DNA from: Chryseobacterium camelliae
GTDB lineage: Bacteria; Bacteroidota; Bacteroidia; Flavobacteriales; Weeksellaceae
Assembly (NCBI RefSeq): GCF_027920545.1
Contig: NZ_CP115859.1
Span: 1,488,001-1,552,000, forward strand
DNA length: 64,000 bases
Direction of reading: 5' to 3'
Shown: positions 60,604 through 64,000 of the stretch, piece after piece
Layout of the letters: each line of letters starts with the position of its first letter
Position numbering within the stretch: the first letter of the stretch is position 1
Program-made: the position numbers and the translations under genes
The notes under the pieces: generated by a model
Database searches by the model: none
Seen by the model: only the letters and a program-made list of their open reading frames with translations
Told to the model about the DNA's origin: nothing

Positions 60604-63600
60604 TTATTCCTTGATAAACTTCTTCTGTACCGAAGTGGAGCCATCCTCAATATCGATCATATACACGCCGTTGATCAGCGAATGTACATCAATTTTGTTG
60701 TTCAAGATGATTCCGCTAGAGATCAGTTGACCTGCTGCATTGTAAATCTTGTAATTTGCACGCTTGCTGATATTCTTTACATTCAATACTGTGCTTACAG
60801 GGTTAGGGTAAATTAAGATATCCGTCTGATTCAACAAACTGGCTGTCGGTTTCTTAGTGATTCTCACTGTGTAATCTTCTACTTCTCCGTTATCGAACTT
60901 TGTACAGTTCACCGGAAGACCGCCTTTCATTAAAGCCACTCTCATCACTACATACATATAGTCAACATTGCTGACAAATGCATCGGATGGCACACTGAAT
61001 GTTGCTGTTGCGGTTGCTGCGGTATTCGGTCCGGAAACAAGGATTCTTTCATTGATATCGAATTCTCCGTTTCTGTCAAAGTCAATCCATGCTACAACTC
61101 CCGCATCTCCCGTTACCGCCTTGTCAACTGTAAGCTGGTTGTTTACTGAGCCCTGAATCAACTCGATCTGAGCTGTTGAAAGCGCAGTATAATCGGTATA
61201 CTGAGAAGCTCCTGAAGGATTCTTCATCTGAGGTTTTCCATTAGGAGTAACAGTTACCTGGGAAATATATTCTCCTGAAGCGGTATTAGCTCCCATCTGG
61301 CAATAAATTACCGTAGGCGTAGTAAAGTAATACGGTAAGGTATAGTTACCTGGAGTACCACTACATACATTGGCTACCTGCATTTCATATTTGGTCAGTT
61401 CTGTTAAACCGGTCAGGGTATAAAGATTGGTAGACACAGGAACATTGGTCCATCCAGGAATTCCTACTTTTCTGTATCTTAAAATATATTTACCTGTTGC
61501 ATCCGGACCTACATAAGGATCCCACTGAACTTTGGCACTCGTCGGTTTTAATTCTAAAATCGTTAATCCCGGTGGTGGGATTTCACAGGTTCTCTCTGTT
61601 GTAAATCTTGATAAGCTTGACCATGGGTTAGGCGTTGTTGAACCAACACATGTACTTCTCACCTGAACTTCATACTGAGTATAAGGTGTTAAACCTGATA
61701 GTAAATACGTTGTATTTGCCGGTGGGTTTGGTAAATCAATAGGAAGACTCCATCCCGGATCGCCTACTTTTCTCCATTGCATCTGATACGTTGCACTGGC
61801 TACTATGGGTGACCAGTTCACTACTGCTGAAGTGGAAGTAATATTCGTAAAGGTTACGTTTGGTGGAGTCGGGTCACATTTCGTCGTAAACTCATTGTGT
61901 GAATACACTCCTACATTAATAGTATTACAAACCGCTGCTACTTCCACTTCATATAATGTAGCTGGAGTTAACGGGTTGTTTGGCGCATTTAATGTAAACG
62001 TCTGGGTTGTTCCAGGCACAGCTGCGACATCTATAGGACCTGCTGCTGGCAACCACTGCGTAGAACCTACCGGGCGGTATCTGATTTTATAAGAAGCGCC
62101 TCCTGTATCCTGTAGCCAGGTAATCGTCGCTGAGTTATGGGCTATATTAGTTACTGTCACAGTTGGTGTAGCCGTACTGCATACTCTCAATACAATATTA
62201 TCTACAGCTGCAGGTGGTTGAGTTCCTCCACTAGCACTATTCCTCCATTCAAATACCAAACGCATGGTAGTTCCTGCAAAATTGGTAAGATTCAGGTTGG
62301 CATTGGAATAAGACTGCCAGGTAGTCCCGTTTTGATTATACTGACCTATCTGAACTCTTCCTGTACCGGCTGTAATCTGTGTTCCAGGTGTTGGCAAATA
62401 AGTTGAAGGAACCAACCACACTCTTAAATAATCAAGGCTATCTCCTGCTGCTTTCCAGTCAAAAGAGAAAGAAGCCAGAGATGTTCCCGCAGGAATTTGA
62501 ATATCTCTATACACTTGTACTGTACTTGTACTTGTAAGCGTATAAGCATTCGTTACTCCATTATCATTAGAAATATAAAGAGATTTTCCTGTGTTTCCTG
62601 TCGCAGAGCCATAGAACCATTTATTCGTTTGCGTTCCATTCAATAATCCCAAGTCATTCGCTGTTTCAAAATTCTGAAGATATGGAAGTACAGCAGGAAT
62701 CTGAGTCGTCATAAAGCTTGGTCCAGGAATCCAAATACTGGAATCTGTAGAAGAACATACTGCTCTTACCCACCAGTAGTAAGTTGTATTAGGAACTAAA
62801 GTCGGAACAAGGTTTACAGAAGTTGCTGTTGTTGTTCCTGTTGGAGCCCCCGTTGGAGGAACATTCGAAGTAGATATATAATATGCATACCCGTTAGCAG
62901 GAGCAGGTGTTGGAGCCGTCCAGCTAATCGTTGCTCCATTGGATACAACTCCTGTTACTGCTAAAGCTGTTGGTACTTTACATGTTGGAATCAATAAGCT
63001 AATATTATCAACAGCTGCAGGAGGTTGATTTTCTACACTTACATCATTTCTCCATTCAAATACCAGACGCATGGTAGAACCGGCATAAGCAGCTAAATTT
63101 ACATTGGTATTAATATAATTTTGCCAAGTAGACTCTTGATTGAACTGTCCTATCTGAACTCTTCCCGTACCCGCTGTAATTTGCGTTCCTGCAGTAGGCA
63201 TAAAAGAAGCAGGTACTAACCACACCCTTAAGTAATCAAATGAACTCTCACCCTCTGCTTTCCAATCAAATGATAAAATAGCAGGTGAGGCAGCAGTTGT
63301 TCCTGCCGGAATAGTAAAATCTCTATATGCTTGTACTACAAAAGGTCCCGCTCCTACAGATGAATATGCATTGGTTGCTCCATTATCATTCGATATATAA
63401 ATAGCATTTGAAGGATTTCCTGTTACCGATCCGTGATACCATTTATTTTCCTGATCAGCATTAACAAATCCAAAATCATTAGTTGTAAAAGGTTGTAAAT
63501 AAGGTAATGTAGCAGGAATCTGTGTCGTTGTAAAAGTAGCACCTAATCCCCAAGGACTGCTATCCGTAGAAGAACAAATAGCTCTTACCCACCAATAATA

Positions 63601-64000
63601 TGTTGTATTCGGTGTTAAAGTTGAGGCCAGATTCACTGTTGTCCCTGTTGTTGTTCCTGTAGGTGTTGCTCCAACAGCTGGAGGCGTATTAGTCGTTGTC
63701 AAATAATATGCATACCCATTTGCTGGTGCAGACGTTGAAGCTGTCCAACTTATAACTGCTCCTGTACTGGTGATTGATGATGAAGTCAAACCTGAAGGAC
63801 CAAAACAAGTTGGCGGAGTCCAAGTATAAGTCAAACCATTAGCAGGCATCCCTGGCGTAGCGGCAGTCGTATTAAATGCTTGGGTATTGTTATTTGCAGT
63901 ACCGGCTGTAGAATTTGAAAAAAGAACTGTGGTAGAATTAGTTCGATTATTAAAATCTGCGTTAGACGTGCCTCTCAATCCAATCTGTGCAGTATTACTA
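60604..64000 (-). CDS. large T9SS-exported FN3/GEVED surface protein (5' end outside window)
   Basis: At least 1131 residues; the frame stays open to the window edge, so the N-terminus is missing. Visible order: two copies of a unit of about 270 residues (an FN3 domain with YYWWVRAVCSSTDSS plus a concanavalin-like/choice-of-anchor jelly roll with YLRVWLVP and FEWRN), then three FN3 domains, a GEVED domain (WIDFDRNGEFD to NGEVEDYTVRI), and a T9SS type A sorting domain (ILIYPNPVSTVLNV to KKFIKE). It should be exported by the type IX system and bound to the surface. An adhesin role is plausible. Confidence 0.93.
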   Translation of the reverse strand, partial: SNTAQIGLRGTSNADFNNRTNSTTVLFSNSTAGTANNNTQAFNTTAATPGMPANGLTYTWTPPTCFGPSGLTSSSITSTGAVISWTASTSAPANGYAYYLTTTNTPPAVGATPTGTTTGTTVNLASTLTPNTTYYWWVRAICSSTDSSPWGLGATFTTTQIPATLPYLQPFTTNDFGFVNADQENKWYHGSVTGNPSNAIYISNDNGATNAYSSVGAGPFVVQAYRDFTIPAGTTAASPAILSFDWKAEGESSFDYLRVWLVPASFMPTAGTQITAGTGRVQIGQFNQESTWQNYINTNVNLAAYAGSTMRLVFEWRNDVSVENQPPAAVDNISLLIPTCKVPTALAVTGVVSNGATISWTAPTPAPANGYAYYISTSNVPPTGAPTGTTTATSVNLVPTLVPNTTYYWWVRAVCSSTDSSIWIPGPSFMTTQIPAVLPYLQNFETANDLGLLNGTQTNKWFYGSATGNTGKSLYISNDNGVTNAYTLTSTSTVQVYRDIQIPAGTSLASFSFDWKAAGDSLDYLRVWLVPSTYLPTPGTQITAGTGRVQIGQYNQNGTTWQSYSNANLNLTNFAGTTMRLVFEWRNSASGGTQPPAAVDNIVLRVCSTATPTVTVTNIAHNSATITWLQDTGGASYKIRYRPVGSTQWLPAAGPIDVAAVPGTTQTFTLNAPNNPLTPATLYEVEVAAVCNTINVGVYSHNEFTTKCDPTPPNVTFTNITSTSAVVNWSPIVASATYQMQWRKVGDPGWSLPIDLPNPPANTTYLLSGLTPYTQYEVQVRSTCVGSTTPNPWSSLSRFTTERTCEIPPPGLTILELKPTSAKVQWDPYVGPDATGKYILRYRKVGIPGWTNVPVSTNLYTLTGLTELTKYEMQVANVCSGTPGNYTLPYYFTTPTVIYCQMGANTASGEYISQVTVTPNGKPQMKNPSGASQYTDYTALSTAQIELIQGSVNNQLTVDKAVTGDAGVVAWIDFDRNGEFDINERILVSGPNTAATATATFSVPSDAFVSNVDYMYVVMRVALMKGGLPVNCTKFDNGEVEDYTVRITKKPTASLLNQTDILIYPNPVSTVLNVKNISKRANYKIYNAAGQLISSGIILNNKIDVHSLINGVYMIDIEDGSTSVQKKFIKE
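62180..63810 (-). repeat. tandem duplication of about 0.8 kb inside the surface-protein gene
   Basis: Unit A (about 63810-62986) and unit B (about 62985-62180) encode matching FN3-plus-jelly-roll modules. Long stretches agree at protein level (APANGYAYY, PNTTYYWWVRA, FDYLRVWLVP, TQITAGTGRVQIGQ, PPAAVDNI). More copies may lie beyond the edge. Confidence 0.85.

Overview
This 64-kb window is a chromosomal segment of a Bacteroidota bacterium of the class Flavobacteriia, most likely Chryseobacterium or a close relative. The signs are AT-rich DNA, type IX secretion (T9SS) C-terminal sorting domains, an IPExxxVDY protein, DUF5777 and DUF3467 genes, no Shine-Dalgarno leaders, and many upstream boxes matching the Bacteroidota promoter element TAnnTTTG (partner TTTG or TTG 19-21 nt further upstream). 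Genus assignment is inference.

Layout. 1-9.0 kb: a cut-off alpha/beta hydrolase, a Crp-type regulator, truA, lpxK-PNP, a thioredoxin-like protein, dinB, a cytoplasmic alpha-amylase and a carboxylesterase. 9.1-12.7 kb: an AraC regulator divergent from a zinc alcohol dehydrogenase, then an NPP-type phosphodiesterase behind a 27-bp perfect hairpin. 12.8-16.6 kb: a Crp/Fnr regulator followed by a five-gene envelope redox operon (DUF5777 barrel, cytochrome c lipoprotein, YceI, ankyrin, DOMON-T9SS) with a candidate CRP-type operator. 16.8-45.6 kb, nearly all on the minus strand: the information-processing super-cluster, in transcription order rpsU, tyrosine recombinase, hpf, seven tRNAs (Thr-Tyr-Gly twice, then Thr), tuf, tRNA-Trp, secE, nusG, rplK-A-J-L, rpoB, rpoC, DUF3467. 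Three unrelated cassettes sit between the modules: a CzcCBA efflux system with its two-component regulator (35.0-42.9 kb), a GT39-like membrane protein (31.3-32.6 kb) and a pair of secreted surface proteins (25.8-28.8 kb).

45.8-48.8 kb: tmRNA, a secreted nuclease, and an AraC-SDR pair. 48.8-53.0 kb: acpP-fabF-rnc-IPExxxVDY-pyk. 53.1-57.0 kb: an aldehyde dehydrogenase and histidine-utilisation genes (hutG, a small membrane protein, hutI). 57.3-60.5 kb: ruvB, a PaiB-like protein, an MBL hydrolase and coaE. 60.6-64.0 kb: the C-terminal part of a large T9SS-exported FN3/GEVED surface protein that runs off the window.

How it fits together. The super-cluster keeps the order known from E. coli (thrU-tyrU-glyT-thrT-tufB, secE-nusG, rplKAJL-rpoBC). 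Terminators bound most of its modules, and several modules have their own promoter-like boxes, so the inserted cassettes should not break ribosomal or RNA polymerase expression. The most system-like accessory locus is the Crp-linked redox operon. Its regulator has a recognition helix like E. coli CRP, and a GGTGA-N6-TCACC palindrome lies where a class II activator would bind. All functional statements rest on motifs read by eye; no database search was run.
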